From assembly GCA_019244415.1 (NCBI GenBank), contig JAFASN010000062.1, forward strand, positions 1-46,788: a stretch of DNA of 46,788 nt. The letters run 5' to 3'. Source of the DNA: Verrucomicrobiota bacterium. Its GTDB lineage: Bacteria; Verrucomicrobiota; Verrucomicrobiia; Chthoniobacterales; UBA10450. The position numbers were made by a program, and so were the translations under genes. Below, piece after piece: positions 35,766 through 46,521 of this stretch. Positions within the stretch are counted from its first letter, which is position 1, and every line of letters begins with the position of its first letter. The notes beneath the pieces are model-generated. The model did no database searches, was not told the origin of the DNA, and was given only the letters and a program-made list of their open reading frames with translations.

Positions 35766-36773
35766 CTATTCCTTGCGGTCTGCGTCGCCGGATGCGATTC
35801 CGGCCAGAAGCTCGTAGGAACGAAGTCGTGCGGCATGGTCGTAAATCGCCGCTGCGACGATCAGCTCGTCCACGGCGGTCTGTTTGCAGAATTCCTCGAG
35901 TCCGGCGCGCACTGTTTCCCGCGAACCGACGAAAGAGCATTCCAGCATCGCTGAAGCCTGCCTCTTTTCATCGGGCGTCCAGTAAGTCTCAATATCGGGA
36001 ATTGGCGGCTGGAGACGGCCGCGTCTGCCGCGCAACATGTTGACGAAAGCCTGCTGCGCCGAGGTGAAGAGTCTGCGCGCTTCGGCATCTGTCTCGGCCG
36101 CGAAAACGTTAACGCCAGCCGCTGAGTACGGCCGGTCCAGCTGTTTGGATGGCGTGAATGCATTGTGGTACTTGTGCAGCGCGGGAAACAACGCAGCGGG
36201 CGCAAAGTGGGACGCGAATGCGTACGGCAAGCCCAAAATGGCGGCGAGCTGAGCGCCAAACAAACTCGATCCTAAAATCCAGAGCGGCACACGAAGCCCT
36301 GCGCCCGGTACCGCTTGCACTGCCTGCCCTGGCTGAGTCGGTTCAAAGTACTTTTGCAATTGCACCACGTCATCCGGGAAGCTTTCCGCACTCATCGCAT
36401 CGCGCCGCAATGCAACCAATGTGCGCTGATCGGTTCCGGGCGCGCGCCCAAGACCAAGATCGATCCGGCCGGGATAGAGCGATTCCAAAGTGCCGAACTG
36501 CTCCGCTATGACGAGCGGCGAATGGTTCGGCAACATGATTCCGCCGGCCCCGACGCGGATCGCTTTTGTTCCCGCAGCGATATACCCGATGGCGACGGCA
36601 GTCGCGGCGCTCGCGATCCCGACCATGTTGTGATGTTCCGCCAGCCAAAAACGGCGATATCCCCACTGCTCCGCGTGCTGCGCGAGATCCAGGCTGTTTC
36701 GTAACGCAGTTGCCGGCGTCGCGCCTTCGAGGACGAAAGCGAGATCGAGAATGGAAAGCGGAGGCATAGGCAA
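35766..36773 (-). CDS. LLM-class flavin-dependent oxidoreductase
   Basis: 335 residues, luciferase-like monooxygenase fold. Landmarks are [74 protein letters not shown] and [14 protein letters not shown]. This matches the YhbW-like subgroup of group-1 LLM proteins found in many bacteria. It would use reduced FMN; the physiological substrate is unknown. Monocistronic. Confidence 0.93.
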   Translation of the reverse strand: MPMPPLSILDLAFVLEGATPATALRNSLDLAQHAEQWGYRRFWLAEHHNMVGIASAATAVAIGYIAAGTKAIRVGAGGIMLPNHSPLVIAEQFGTLESLYPGRIDLGLGRAPGTDQRTLVALRRDAMSAESFPDDVVQLQKYFEPTQPGQAVQAVPGAGLRVPLWILGSSLFGAQLAAILGLPYAFASHFAPAALFPALHKYHNAFTPSKQLDRPYSAAGVNVFAAETDAEARRLFTSAQQAFVNMLRGRRGRLQPPIPDIETYWTPDEKRQASAMLECSFVGSRETVRAGLEEFCKQTAVDELIVAAAIYDHAARLRSYELLAGIASGDADRKE

Positions 36774-36981
36774 TGAGAGCGCAACAGGCTTTCGCGCGAA
36801 CGCGGATTTCTACGCTGACCTAAACGCGCGTACTTCGCCAACACGATGGCTTCCTTCAAAGGCAACCGGATGTGGAAGGTGCGTCCCGGGTTAGTTTCAA
36901 ACGGCGGAAGCGACGGTCGCATATTTGTCGTTCCAAAGCGGTCGCGATTTTGATACGCTCCGCCTACACCGCGCCATAAAA

Positions 36982-39612
36982 ATGAGCGCACCTTCTGCTG
37001 ACGAAACTCCGCCACCGCGCGCCGTCCGCGCGCTGCTTCAACGCGGCCTCGCAGATTGCGCGACCGTCGCCACCCCGGAAAATCAACTCCGCGGCCCGGC
37101 CGCTGATCTTCAGGACGAATTAAGCGCCGGCCGTTACCAAGCTGGGACAGAAATCGGCCGCGGCGGCATTGGCCGAGTACTCACCGCACTGGAAAAACCG
37201 CTGCGCAGGAACGTCGCTCTTAAAGTACTACTCAATTCTGCCAACGAGGAGTCTCAACGCCGTTTCATCCGCGAAGCTCGCATCACCGGCGGATTGCAGC
37301 ACCCAAGTATCGCTCCCATTCACGAGCTGAATGTGGACGAAGCGGGCCACATCTTCTACACCATGAAACTCGTTAAGGGCGTCACGCTGCAGGAGGTACT
37401 CTTGCGTTTGCGCGCGCGCGATCCCGAGACGCTGCGCCAGTACAAGTTTGCCGCTTTACTAACTGTATTTCAGAAGGTGTGTGACGCGGTCGCTTTCGCG
37501 CATAGTCAGCCTGCTGCCATAATCCACCGTGACCTCAAGCCGGGCAATGTCATGATCGGCGAGTACGGCGAGGTGCTGGTGATGGATTGGGGGGCTGCCA
37601 AGTCTCTCGATTCGGGTGGCATTCCGGGCGAAACCGCCAGTCCGTCTCCCGCCGAGGGATCTCACGGAGAAACGGAAACACGATCTCCCGCTTGCTCCAG
37701 TTATCCCGGCAGTACCGGATCCAACGAAAGCGATATCAATTTCGATGAGTTATTTCTGACTCAGCCGGGAAGTATTATCGGCACACCCGGTTTTATGGCG
37801 CCAGAGCAGGCTGCCGGCCACACCGAAGTAGCTGACGAGCGAACCGACATTTACGCGCTGGGCTGCATTCTTTACTCTTTGCTTACACTGGAAGCTCCGG
37901 GCCAGGTAACTACACACGACGTTTATCAGCTCGAGACGCAATATCTTGATCGGAACGAACTCTCGAGGGCCTTTCGCCGGCGGGTAGCTCCACTACTACT
38001 GACACGACTAAACGGCAGGAAGCTTGAGCATCTGCCGGGCGGAATGATGCCGCACTCACTTGTCGCGGTCGCATTGAAGGCGATGTTGTTTTGCATCGAA
38101 CATCGTTACCAGTCAGTGAAACAGCTACAAGCAGAGGTCGCGGCCTATCAGGCCGGCCGAGCTACTACCGCCGAACAAGCGGGCGCATTGAAACAGTTGA
38201 GACTACTTGTAGCTCGCAATAAAGTTCTGTTCAGCGCGATAGCCGTTATTTTTGCAGTCCTACTCGCCGCGACTGCAATCAGCATCTCCCAGCGGCAAGC
38301 TACTCTGCGAAGTAATGAAGCCCTCCAACTTACACTTCACCGTGCCAGTGAAGCTGACCTTGAGGTGGCGCGACAGCGGTTTTGCCCAGGTGCGTGGCGC
38401 GAAGGTATCGCACTACTTGGCCGCTCTCTTACGTTTTGGCCGCAGAACCGCCAAGCCGCTAATTACCTACTCAGCGCAATTGCCTTCGGCCGTGGCGATC
38501 GCGATAAGCTTCCGATCTTCGGCGTCCATCATGATGCCGCCATCGAGAGTATTGCCTTCAGTCACGATGGGCGATACTTCGCGACGAGTGGCTTTGACCA
38601 TCAGACGAAAGTGTGGGACTCAACGACGGGAGCCCAGGTAGGTCGGACATTACTCTGCGACGCCAAGTGCAATCAAGCGTCGTTCACCGCGGATGATCAG
38701 AGGTTGTTAATCACCGACGAGGCAGGCCTCGTTCAGCTACGCGAAATAACTACGGGCAAACAGCTTCTAGCCTTGCGGCATGGCGCGCTCGACCTGGATC
38801 CACGGAGGGATGCCGAAACCGCTGTATTTAGTGTCGATAGCAAACTCATCTTGACAAGCTCGTTCGATCACACGGCACGAGTTTGGGACACAGCGACCGG
38901 AAACCAGATCGCGCAGCTCGTTAATCCCCAGCGAGTTGCTCTAGCCCGGTTTAGTCCGGATGAAACACGCATCTTGACGTCCTACTGGTATGGCGGAGCC
39001 ATGCTTTGGGATGCAAAGACGTATAAGCCGATTGGCGTTCCCATGACTCACACAGCGACCGTCAGGAGAGCTCTCTTTTCACCCGACGGAAACAAAATTG
39101 TGACCTCCAGCCTCGATCACACAGCACGCATTTGGGATGGACATACGGGACAGCCTCTTAGCGGACCATTGCGGCATGACGACTTAATTTGGGATCTCGA
39201 TATTAGCGGTGACGGTAAGCTGATTGCCACCTCCTCTTACGACAAGACCGTGCGGCTTTGGGCAGTGGCAGACGCGTTACCCGTTGGTACTCCGATGCAG
39301 CACGAAGGGCCTGTAAATGCCATCAAGTTTAGCCCTGACGGTAAACGACTTGTCAGTGCTAGTCGTGATAAAACAGTTAGAGTTTGGATGTCTCAACCTG
39401 CCGGCAGATCGGTAATCCGATGCGGCATGATGAGATCGTGTTTCGCGCTCTTTTCAACCCGGCCGAGCCCAGCAAAGTGCTTTCATGCAGTTGGGATCAT
39501 ACCGCCTGCATGTGGGACGCAGAAGCACCAAGCTGGCCTGGAGAAGTTATTCCTGTCGGGGGCCAGGTCCGCGCCGCCGAATTCGCGCAAGGAGACGATC
39601 GGATTTTCGTAG
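36982..39612 (+). CDS. Ser/Thr protein kinase with WD40 repeats, 5' part of a frameshifted gene
   Basis: The first frame of a broken gene, from ATG at 36982 (a TTG start 57 bases earlier is possible). Kinase domain: glycine loop [14 protein letters not shown] lysine, HRDLKPGN at 182-189, and DWG (Asp202) in place of DFG, as is common in planctomycete/verrucomicrobial kinases. One membrane helix lies near 415-437 ([21 protein letters not shown]). From about residue 513 a series of WD40 blades follows ([24 protein letters not shown] and others). The frame is lost at 39385-39388, and about 75 unrelated residues follow before the stop. The kinase itself is intact. Confidence 0.88.
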   Translation: MSAPSADETPPPRAVRALLQRGLADCATVATPENQLRGPAADLQDELSAGRYQAGTEIGRGGIGRVLTALEKPLRRNVALKVLLNSANEESQRRFIREARITGGLQHPSIAPIHELNVDEAGHIFYTMKLVKGVTLQEVLLRLRARDPETLRQYKFAALLTVFQKVCDAVAFAHSQPAAIIHRDLKPGNVMIGEYGEVLVMDWGAAKSLDSGGIPGETASPSPAEGSHGETETRSPACSSYPGSTGSNESDINFDELFLTQPGSIIGTPGFMAPEQAAGHTEVADERTDIYALGCILYSLLTLEAPGQVTTHDVYQLETQYLDRNELSRAFRRRVAPLLLTRLNGRKLEHLPGGMMPHSLVAVALKAMLFCIEHRYQSVKQLQAEVAAYQAGRATTAEQAGALKQLRLLVARNKVLFSAIAVIFAVLLAATAISISQRQATLRSNEALQLTLHRASEADLEVARQRFCPGAWREGIALLGRSLTFWPQNRQAANYLLSAIAFGRGDRDKLPIFGVHHDAAIESIAFSHDGRYFATSGFDHQTKVWDSTTGAQVGRTLLCDAKCNQASFTADDQRLLITDEAGLVQLREITTGKQLLALRHGALDLDPRRDAETAVFSVDSKLILTSSFDHTARVWDTATGNQIAQLVNPQRVALARFSPDETRILTSYWYGGAMLWDAKTYKPIGVPMTHTATVRRALFSPDGNKIVTSSLDHTARIWDGHTGQPLSGPLRHDDLIWDLDISGDGKLIATSSYDKTVRLWAVADALPVGTPMQHEGPVNAIKFSPDGKRLVSASRDKTVRVWMSQPAGRSVIRCGMMRSCFALFSTRPSPAKCFHAVGIIPPACGTQKHQAGLEKLFLSGARSAPPNSRKETIGFS

Positions 39613-40622
39613 CAACCGAAGGCACTGCCGGCCTTTGGTCTCTGGGCGAGAAAAGATTCCTGAGTCCCCCAATTCACCAGTTGGCCCCAATCACCATTGC
39701 CACGTTCAATATACAAGGCTCCGAAATCGCAACCGCCGCTAGTGACGGAGTGATTCGGTTCTGGAGTGCCAGGGGAGAACCTATCGCGGAAACTCCGCCT
39801 GCGGGCGATCGTATCGTAGCAATGGCATTCTCGCCGAAAGGCAAGTCACTATTCATAGCCTTCCTCGGGGGCACGGTCACTCAAGTACGGGTGCGCGATG
39901 GGAAACAGATTGGAAACATGATCATGCTCTCGGAGAAAATGAACTCGGCCTTGGCTGTAGCACCTTCCGGCACAGAATTGGCAGCGGCCTGTCGCGATGA
40001 CTTCCTACATTTTTGGGAGATACCTACTGGTAAGCCTCTTACCTTTGCTGTGAGACACGCTAATCCCGTTATAACGATCAGCTATTCGCGTGATGGTCGG
40101 TTTATTGCCACTGGGTGCGATGATCATACCGCGCGCATCTGGTCGCGCGGGTCAGGCGAACAACAAGGCGAGCCATTCTATGTCCCCGGGCGGCCAAGCT
40201 CTGTTAGCTTCACTGCCAACAGTAAAGCATTGCTCGTCGGTGGTGTCGAAAATGATGAGGTCAATTGTTACGACACTAAGACGCACGAAAACCTGTACCA
40301 TCCCCTGCCGCACCCGACCGGGGTAAGTCACGTGACGGCGAACGCCAGCGGCTCGGAAGTTATAACTGTGGATAACGATGGCGTGGCGCGACTGTGGCGC
40401 ATTCCAACTACTTCCGAGCCGCCGCCGAAATGGCTCCCGGAGTATCTGCGCGCCATCGGCGGCCTGGCATTTTCTGCGCAGCAACAGCTGGTCCAGGTAA
40501 CAACGCGCGAGCGCCTCGAGCTACGCAAAAAGTTGTTGGCTCAACCAGCCGAAAACACCGTCTGGGATAAACTAATGCGCTGGAGCTTCGAGCAAAACCG
40601 TAGCCCGGCGCCGGATCTGTAG
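39384..40622 (+). pseudogene. WD40 C-terminal part of the kinase gene in the next frame
   Basis: This frame continues the WD40 series exactly where the upstream frame leaves it. Upstream ends KTVRVW; here the text continues [16 protein letters not shown] and then [39 protein letters not shown] and others. Restoring one G in TTTGGATG (39385-39388) would give a single protein of about 1,213 residues from 36982 to 40622. As it stands it has no credible start of its own (TTG at 39384). It is either a real mutation or an assembly error. No slippery heptamer is present at the site. Confidence 0.85.
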
Positions 40623-41256
40623 AAGGAATGTCCCAGGAACGCAGGAAAGTAAGAAACGACCGGAAGTTAGTCAGTAGGAATCGAGGAAAACAGGCATCCG
40701 GGAGGAGAGCCACAGATTAACACGCATGAAACACATCAGCGTACTCACTCTCATGACGGATACCTATGTTCATCCGCTCCCTCCTGCGGTTCTGATCTGT
40801 CCGTAACGCCTCTCCTTCTAATTGTCTCCGCCTCATGCTTGCCTGATTCTAGTCCCCGGGTTGATTATCGTTCCTGCTTTCCTGCTTTCCTGAGCTGCGC
40901 TTTCCGCACACCATCTCGTTAGTGTAAGGATCGATGTAAGGGAAACCTCGTGTGCGGCGTGACTCCATGTTCGCTCGCGCGTGAGAATCCTTTTCCTCCG
41001 CTCATAGATTCTCGTTCTTCCCTGCCCAAGTCCGTTTGCCGCTTTTTGGGGCCGAGCACCGCAGCACACTGCCGTAGCTACACCCGGCTGAAATATAGCC
41101 GCGCGCTGTGTCGGCGCGTGTGTGAACTAAGCTTTTTTCACCAACTTCGAACGAGACTTCCCGTAGGAAGGTTACGATGGCCGCTTCTGCGGGATTTCCA
41201 GACCTTGCCGCCTTGTGTTCGCCTGAGATCACGCCGTTTTCTCGCGGACCGGTCTG
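40623..41256. other. 634-bp gap with no supported gene
   Basis: Frames on both strands lack recognisable protein features. The stretch has a mildly lower GC content. It holds a direct repeat of TTCCTGCTTTCCTGCTTTCC near 40870, with an inverted relative (AGGAACGCAGGAAAG) near 40634. A similar CTTCCTGCTTTCCTGC occurs before the polymerase gene near 14475. The last part probably carries the promoter of the regulator at 41257. Confidence 0.6.
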
Positions 41257-41919
41257 ATGACTGCGCCAGCCGCGATCCGCTCAGGTAAATCTGGAACACA
41301 GAAGCGATGTCGCGTTGCCATTGCTGAAGACAATGAGTTCATGCGCGAAGGGATGGCCTCCGTTCTGCGTCGCGATTCGCGCTTCGAGATCTGTGGCGTG
41401 GGATGCGATAGAAGGAGCGCGCTCACGGTAGTCGAGGAGACAAAGCCAGACGTTCTCCTGCTCAGCTTCCTCCTTGAGAACTGCGATGTACTTGACCTTA
41501 TCAAAGATGTAACCGCGCGGTTGCCGGCGACGCGAATCATCGTCACGGCAATGTTGAGCGCCGAGCTGTACTGCGAGCGGTTGCTTCGCGCCGGCGCGTT
41601 TTCCTGTCTTCCGCGCTCGCGGACCACCGGTTCCGAGTTGATCGACACAGTACGGAGCGCGGTTGCCGCAAGGCCGGAACGCGCCCGGCAGACACACAGC
41701 CCGAGCGAGGCAGCGTCGATCTCATCGTTGACAGATCGTGAGCTGCACGTCTTTCGACTCATTGGCCGTGGTGTCGGCACAGGCGATATCGCCCGCGAGC
41801 TCGGCCTTAGCCGGAAAACGATTGAGACTTACCGGGAGAAGATAAAAGCAAAGCTCCGTTACCACGATACCGCCGAGCTTCACCGCGGCGCATTCGAGTG
41901 GGCAAGGCGCATTTCATGA
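41257..41919 (+). CDS. NarL/LuxR-type regulator with a degenerate receiver domain
   Basis: 220 residues. The receiver-like part opens RVAIAEDNEFMREGM with the acidic pair Glu24/Asp25. The phospho-acceptor position is Ser70 (VLLLSFLLEN) where Asp is expected, and the conserved Lys is Arg120 (CLPRSR). Thr97 is kept. The LuxR helix-turn-helix (LTDRELHVFRLIGRG, IARELGLSRKTIETY) is intact near 158-202. So DNA binding is expected but classical phosphorylation is not. No kinase gene is near. A perfect palindrome lies 20 bases after the stop, before the dockerin gene, a candidate binding site. Confidence 0.9.
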   Translation: MTAPAAIRSGKSGTQKRCRVAIAEDNEFMREGMASVLRRDSRFEICGVGCDRRSALTVVEETKPDVLLLSFLLENCDVLDLIKDVTARLPATRIIVTAMLSAELYCERLLRAGAFSCLPRSRTTGSELIDTVRSAVAARPERARQTHSPSEAASISSLTDRELHVFRLIGRGVGTGDIARELGLSRKTIETYREKIKAKLRYHDTAELHRGAFEWARRIS

Positions 41920-41939
41920 CAACTCCGCAACCAAGTAAA

Positions 41940-41957
41940 ATCGGGGATTTCCCCGAT
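41940..41957. promoter_or_regulatory. Perfect palindrome, possible operator
   Basis: ATCGGGGA, TT, TCCCCGAT is an 8-bp perfect inverted repeat between the degenerate regulator and the dockerin protein. There is no T tract, so an operator is as likely as a terminator. Dimeric LuxR-type regulators bind such dyads. Confidence 0.45.
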
Positions 41958-42273
41958 ATTCGCGCTGCCTTCAACTCGTTAGCCTCAATTCAATGTGAGC
42001 CCCGCACACATTACTGCATGCACGCCTAGGAGTGTCGCCTATCGCGAGCAGATCCGCCGACCCAGCAATATCGTGAGGGTGCTTTTTACGGGTCAACTCG
42101 CCGGCACAAAGTCTATTACCAACGGCAATGGAAGTAACCAGTTAAGAAGGAGGAACCCCACGAAAACTACCGCGAAAATCCAAGATAATGGCAACCAAAT
42201 TCCTCGATTACCATACCGGCATTGTTTCAGATCAGGTGAAAGGGAGAGGCGCAGCGTCTTCGTCCGGCGGGCA

Positions 42274-45200
42274 GTGAAACCCACCGTCGCTCTCTTCATT
42301 TTATTGATGACACAGATCTCAACTGTGTTCGCACAGAGCACACCGCTCAACTTCGACCAAAGTGGCACTGGGGTTGCTGGCGTCCTCTGGACCCCAGGCT
42401 ACGCGATTGTAGGTGGAGCGGGATATGCGACCGATGTCTTACAGTTCGTTAACAACGGTTTGCCATCCAATCCCGTAAGTGCAGTCAATGTTTATCAGTG
42501 CGTCGCATACCAGCCGTGCTACGTGGCTGGCCCTAACGGTAACTCACTCCTGGTGATGGATAGCAATGGGAAGGTCTACGTTTCCCCCTACAAGATAATT
42601 GCCGGAAGCGACACCGGCGCTTCGTACGCTCCATTGTATAGCAATGGCGACCCGGGGAGCAGCCCCGGTGACCCATATTCGTTCAATTATGTTAAGACGC
42701 CGCCGCCGGTAATCACGAGCGTTACGCCTGTCTGTTCAGACATTTTCCTCGCGCACACGGATGCTAGCGTCCTTTTTACCGTCGGGGTGAACTGGAATGG
42801 TGACCCCGGGCAAGTGTATTTCTCCTGCAACGGCACAACCGTAGCCGATGTTACGGGAAATAGCTCCGGTGCTACTTGCCTGCTGAACATGGGCGCCTTG
42901 CCCCCGGGGCCTGGACCTCTTCACGTTGTCGCAGTTAATTCGCAGGGGCGGGGTAGCGCTCCATATGACGAGAATATCTGCATTGCGCCGCCCTCTCCGA
43001 CGTGGCTGTCCCTCTCCCCCATTAGCTCGGATGGCTGTGACTTCACCTACTCCGCGAGGTTTGCGACACCGAATTTTAGTAACGTCACCATCACAATACC
43101 CGATTGGGTGCCGGTCGCCGGCGGTGTGTGGGGCTTACAGCAAGCCTACTTCAAACTGGCAGGCCCATTTTCTACCGCAGGAGGCGGCTCCCTGAATGGC
43201 TCTGGAGCGTTAAACCTTCTCATTCGAAATTCACAGGTAGGTGGAGAAGGGTTCGGAGCGGCCACGCTCGCTTTGGATTGTACGAAAGGTCTTTCTCTGA
43301 ACGGCGGATCAGGTACGATCAATCTCGCGGCAACCTGGAACGAGCCGATCAGCATTTTTACACTGTTCCCAGAACTAGCTCCTCTTGAAGCCATTGAGTA
43401 CTACGGCGGCGCAATTGGAAACTTCGTCAAGAATTTGATAACGGTGACACCGAAGGCGACCTTGGAGGCAACCCTTCAACTTTCTTTCGCAACACAGACC
43501 GACGGAACGATCGGATACCAGGGAACTCTCGCACCGCAGTGGACTTTTGCACCATCGCTCGACTTCAACTTTCCGTTGGTATCATTTAGTTTGAGAGGCA
43601 AGGAATATTGGAATGCCAATTTCGCATTCGGCGACGGAGTTTCTTTAGAACAGGCGAAAGTCGGCGGGGAACTCGGGTTCGAGGTAAAGCTAAACTATCT
43701 TTTCGCTGTTGGCAACGCGCAGTACGGGAAGAACATACCAGCTGCTGGCGATATCGGCGTAGTTTGCAACTACCCGCCATCGCCCATAAATTGCCAAGTT
43801 TACCATTCCACTGCCACGCCATCTTCCGCTTCTGCATCTCACCTCGCTAGCACGGCACAGAGTCGATCCCAACCCGAGGTTTCCATAATTCGGCGCGCTT
43901 ACAGACGATTTGGCGAGTACTCTAAGTTTCATCCGAACGCGCGTAAGCCGACAACTAATGGCAACTTATCACCGGCTTCTGCGAGTTCGTCGTCCGGCAC
44001 GACACTTATCAGCAATCTTTTTCCGGGTGCATCGCCGGAAACAGTAAATTTGAAGGATGGCAGGCAGCTTTTGCTCTGGGTCGCGCAAGACTTAACTCTG
44101 CCTGTGACCCAAAGCACAGGGATAATGTGGTCTATTCAGGATGGAAGCGGGAATTGGAGTACGCCCCAACTCATAGTCGCTGACACTCAGGCGGAGTTTT
44201 CGCCGGTTGCTGCCATTGATGCGAATGGGCTGGTAATGGCGGCATGGCTGCGGGTCAAAGATCCTAACTTCCCTGCGTCAGTCTCAAGCACAGATGACAT
44301 TGGCCAGTTCTACAAAGACTTCGAGGTCGTTACTGCGGATTTTGATCCCGCAACCCAAACCTGGACGGCCGTGACTGCTTTAACCGATGACACGGCACTG
44401 GACACTGATTTGCAGCTGAACTCAGACGGCCGTGGCAACGTGCTTCTTTCGTGGCTGTCGAATCCGGATGCAGAGTTGTTGTCAACAACTGCCAGCCCCT
44501 CATCGCTCAAAATTAGTGTGCGCAGCGGAGGCTCATGGGCGGCGCCATTAACATTGGCAAGCAATCTGGTAGGGGTGAGTCACCACGTTGCGGCGGTGTA
44601 CGACACCAATGCGTTCGTCATCGTCGCGCGGGATCCCGACATTACGTCGCCGAACAACGGTGTCCTCGATCTTTACCGATGCACCGGTGGGACTTGGTCC
44701 GGGCCCGAGCCATTTGCTGGGGGTGGAGTGGATAACGGCAACCCCGTAGCGGCGTATGACTCCAACGGGATGGGCTACGTGGCCTGGCAGCAGGGGTCGA
44801 ATTTTGTCGCTGCCACGTTAACGAACCCCACGCCTACGAACGTCGACACGAGCGGCAGCTGCATCGGTTTCTGCAATGTGCAATTTATTGCCGGCCCCTC
44901 CGGACGAATGCTAGTTACGTATGAGCAACCGACAAGCGACGGGCCGGCCGCCCTGTACACCTATGTCTATGATCCAGCGGGGCAGACGTGGAGCCCAGGT
45001 CCTCAGCTAAGTGAAAACGGCGCTATGGTAAGTTCTTATTCAGCATCCATCGACTCTAGCGAGCAGCTCCGAATTGCGTATCTCGCGACTCAGATTATTC
45101 CGACCGCCACCACGATTACTGCCGGAGGACTGTCGGATACAGTCAATCTTCCCATCGACGGCGAAACGGATCTGCTCGTCGCGAGCCTTAACGTTACGAC

Positions 45201-45765
45201 GATGGAATCGCAGTTGACCAGTGCCGTGTCGCGCAAGGTTCACGGTCCTGCGGGGACGTTCGATTTGAATCTACCCCTTACGGGGAAGCACGCAATTGAA
45301 TGCCGCAGCGGCGGACCGACCGGCCAGCACAACGTCATTGCCACATTCCAGAACGCGCTCACGTCTGTTATGAGTGTGAGTGCGACAGCAACCACTACCA
45401 CCGGCACAGCTGATCTGAATTCGGTTCCAACTGGGAACATAATTCAGGACGTAAACAATAACCCGACGAATCAATACAGCATCAATTTGGCAGGTGTTCC
45501 CAATGCCTCACACGTCGTGATTACGTTGCATGGTGTGACCGATTCGGCCGGCAACTCCGGCGATGTGGTCATTCCGATGGATGTGCTGCTCGGCGATACA
45601 ACGGGCGACGGCACCGTCAACTCGGCCGATATCAGCCAAACTAAGTCGCAATCAGGCCAAAGCGTCGGACCTACTAACTTCCGTAATGACGTGACAATCG
45701 ATGGCGGAATCAATAGCGCTGATATTTCGCTCGTAAAGTCGGAATCCGGAACTGGTCTCCCATGA
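42274..45765 (+). CDS. Giant secreted protein with beta-propeller-like region and C-terminal dockerin-like repeats
   Basis: 1,163 residues from GTG at 42274, selected because it gives a clean signal peptide (KPTVALFILLMTQISTVFA followed by QSTPL). The frame is open back to a GTG at 41995, and no ATG lies between. The N-terminal half is Gly/Ser/Thr-rich beta-sheet-like sequence of unknown family. Roughly residues 570-960 hold repeating blades such as SPVAAIDANGLVMAAWLRV and NPVAAYDSNGMGYVAWQQ, like sialidase/BNR-type propellers. The last 60 residues carry two calcium-binding dockerin type I units, DTTGDGTVNSADIS and DVTIDGGINSADIS. Probably an exported surface or matrix protein; no cohesin partner is visible here. 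Confidence 0.85.
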   Translation: MKPTVALFILLMTQISTVFAQSTPLNFDQSGTGVAGVLWTPGYAIVGGAGYATDVLQFVNNGLPSNPVSAVNVYQCVAYQPCYVAGPNGNSLLVMDSNGKVYVSPYKIIAGSDTGASYAPLYSNGDPGSSPGDPYSFNYVKTPPPVITSVTPVCSDIFLAHTDASVLFTVGVNWNGDPGQVYFSCNGTTVADVTGNSSGATCLLNMGALPPGPGPLHVVAVNSQGRGSAPYDENICIAPPSPTWLSLSPISSDGCDFTYSARFATPNFSNVTITIPDWVPVAGGVWGLQQAYFKLAGPFSTAGGGSLNGSGALNLLIRNSQVGGEGFGAATLALDCTKGLSLNGGSGTINLAATWNEPISIFTLFPELAPLEAIEYYGGAIGNFVKNLITVTPKATLEATLQLSFATQTDGTIGYQGTLAPQWTFAPSLDFNFPLVSFSLRGKEYWNANFAFGDGVSLEQAKVGGELGFEVKLNYLFAVGNAQYGKNIPAAGDIGVVCNYPPSPINCQVYHSTATPSSASASHLASTAQSRSQPEVSIIRRAYRRFGEYSKFHPNARKPTTNGNLSPASASSSSGTTLISNLFPGASPETVNLKDGRQLLLWVAQDLTLPVTQSTGIMWSIQDGSGNWSTPQLIVADTQAEFSPVAAIDANGLVMAAWLRVKDPNFPASVSSTDDIGQFYKDFEVVTADFDPATQTWTAVTALTDDTALDTDLQLNSDGRGNVLLSWLSNPDAELLSTTASPSSLKISVRSGGSWAAPLTLASNLVGVSHHVAAVYDTNAFVIVARDPDITSPNNGVLDLYRCTGGTWSGPEPFAGGGVDNGNPVAAYDSNGMGYVAWQQGSNFVAATLTNPTPTNVDTSGSCIGFCNVQFIAGPSGRMLVTYEQPTSDGPAALYTYVYDPAGQTWSPGPQLSENGAMVSSYSASIDSSEQLRIAYLATQIIPTATTITAGGLSDTVNLPIDGETDLLVASLNVTTMESQLTSAVSRKVHGPAGTFDLNLPLTGKHAIECRSGGPTGQHNVIATFQNALTSVMSVSATATTTTGTADLNSVPTGNIIQDVNNNPTNQYSINLAGVPNASHVVITLHGVTDSAGNSGDVVIPMDVLLGDTTGDGTVNSADISQTKSQSGQSVGPTNFRNDVTIDGGINSADISLVKSESGTGLP

Positions 45766-45937
45766 CAAGCTCGAGCTGAGGAAACGAAGCTACAAACGAT
45801 TCTCCCACCTGTTCTCCGCGGCTCAACCACAGGTCAGCGGCGCTGCAGCGGCGCCGCTCAGCGGAGTTCCGGGTGAAAGAAAGCGACACCAAACGGAGCT
45901 TGCAACTCTGATATTTACCCGGTTATTCCGTGGTAAA

Positions 45938-46011
45938 GCGCCCGTAGCTCAGCCGGATAGAGCAACGGATTTCTAATCCGTGGGTCGGGTGTTCGAGTCA
46001 CCCCGGGCGCG
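45938..46011 (+). tRNA. tRNA-Arg (anticodon TCT)
   Basis: A full cloverleaf: acceptor GCGCCCG with CGGGCGC, D arm GCTC/GAGC, anticodon stem ACGGA/TCCGT around the loop TTTCTAA (anticodon TCT at 45972-45974), T arm GGGTG/CACCC with loop TTCGAGT, and discriminator G. CCA is not encoded. It reads AGA codons. Confidence 0.95.
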
Positions 46012-46056
46012 CTTTGCGCGGCCGGCAGGACGAGCATGAGCACGAGGATCATGCGG

Positions 46057-46521
46057 CTACCACCTATGGAAGGCGGGGTGTCCCTCTTTCACGGCGACGA
46101 ATGTGCCGCGGCAGGTGGCGCAGACCTTGCCGTTTGCGCTCAGGGCGCCTTCAATCACGGCGCGATCCGTACTCAGCTCGACCGGTCTGGCCGACAGGTG
46201 GACGGGACCGGCGGTTGGAGTAGGTCGCAGTAGCTTGATCGAGTACTCAGCGGTGACGGTGCAGGGCGGATGATCGGCGCCGGCTTTTTTCATCAGGTGC
46301 CATGCGGCGGTCCAGTTGCAGTGACAATCCAATAGCGTGCCAATGATCCCGCCATTCAGGACGCCGGGAAAGGCTTCGTACTTTTGCTGCGACATCCATT
46401 CCGCCACGACTTCGTCGCCTTTGACAAAGCTGCGCACATGCACGCCTTCTGGATTCGCCGGCCCGCAGCCGTAGCAGGCATTATTTGGCGCGTACGTTTC
46501 CTGGAGAGATTGCCCGGTCAT
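46057..46521 (-). CDS. PaaI-type (hotdog-fold) thioesterase
   Basis: 154 residues from ATG at 46521 (MTGQSLQETYAPN). The frame is open a further 72 codons, but that extension overlaps the citrate synthase gene and is repeat sequence. Hotdog-fold features are CYGCGPANPEGVHV, FPGVLNGGIIGTLLDCHCNW and TAEYSIKLLRPTP. Such proteins cleave acyl-CoA thioesters; the specific substrate is unknown. The start codon lies within the left end of the adjacent palindromic repeat. Confidence 0.88.
   Translation of the reverse strand: MTGQSLQETYAPNNACYGCGPANPEGVHVRSFVKGDEVVAEWMSQQKYEAFPGVLNGGIIGTLLDCHCNWTAAWHLMKKAGADHPPCTVTAEYSIKLLRPTPTAGPVHLSARPVELSTDRAVIEGALSANGKVCATCRGTFVAVKEGHPAFHRW

Noticed and set aside
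39378-39395. Programmed -1 frameshifting in the kinase-WD40 gene
   Set aside because: There is no X-XXY-YYZ slippery heptamer or evident downstream pseudoknot; a lost G explains the shift more simply.
40833-41288. Short frames in the gap before the degenerate regulator
   Set aside because: No ribosome binding site, no conserved motif and overlapping frames on both strands; nothing supports a gene.
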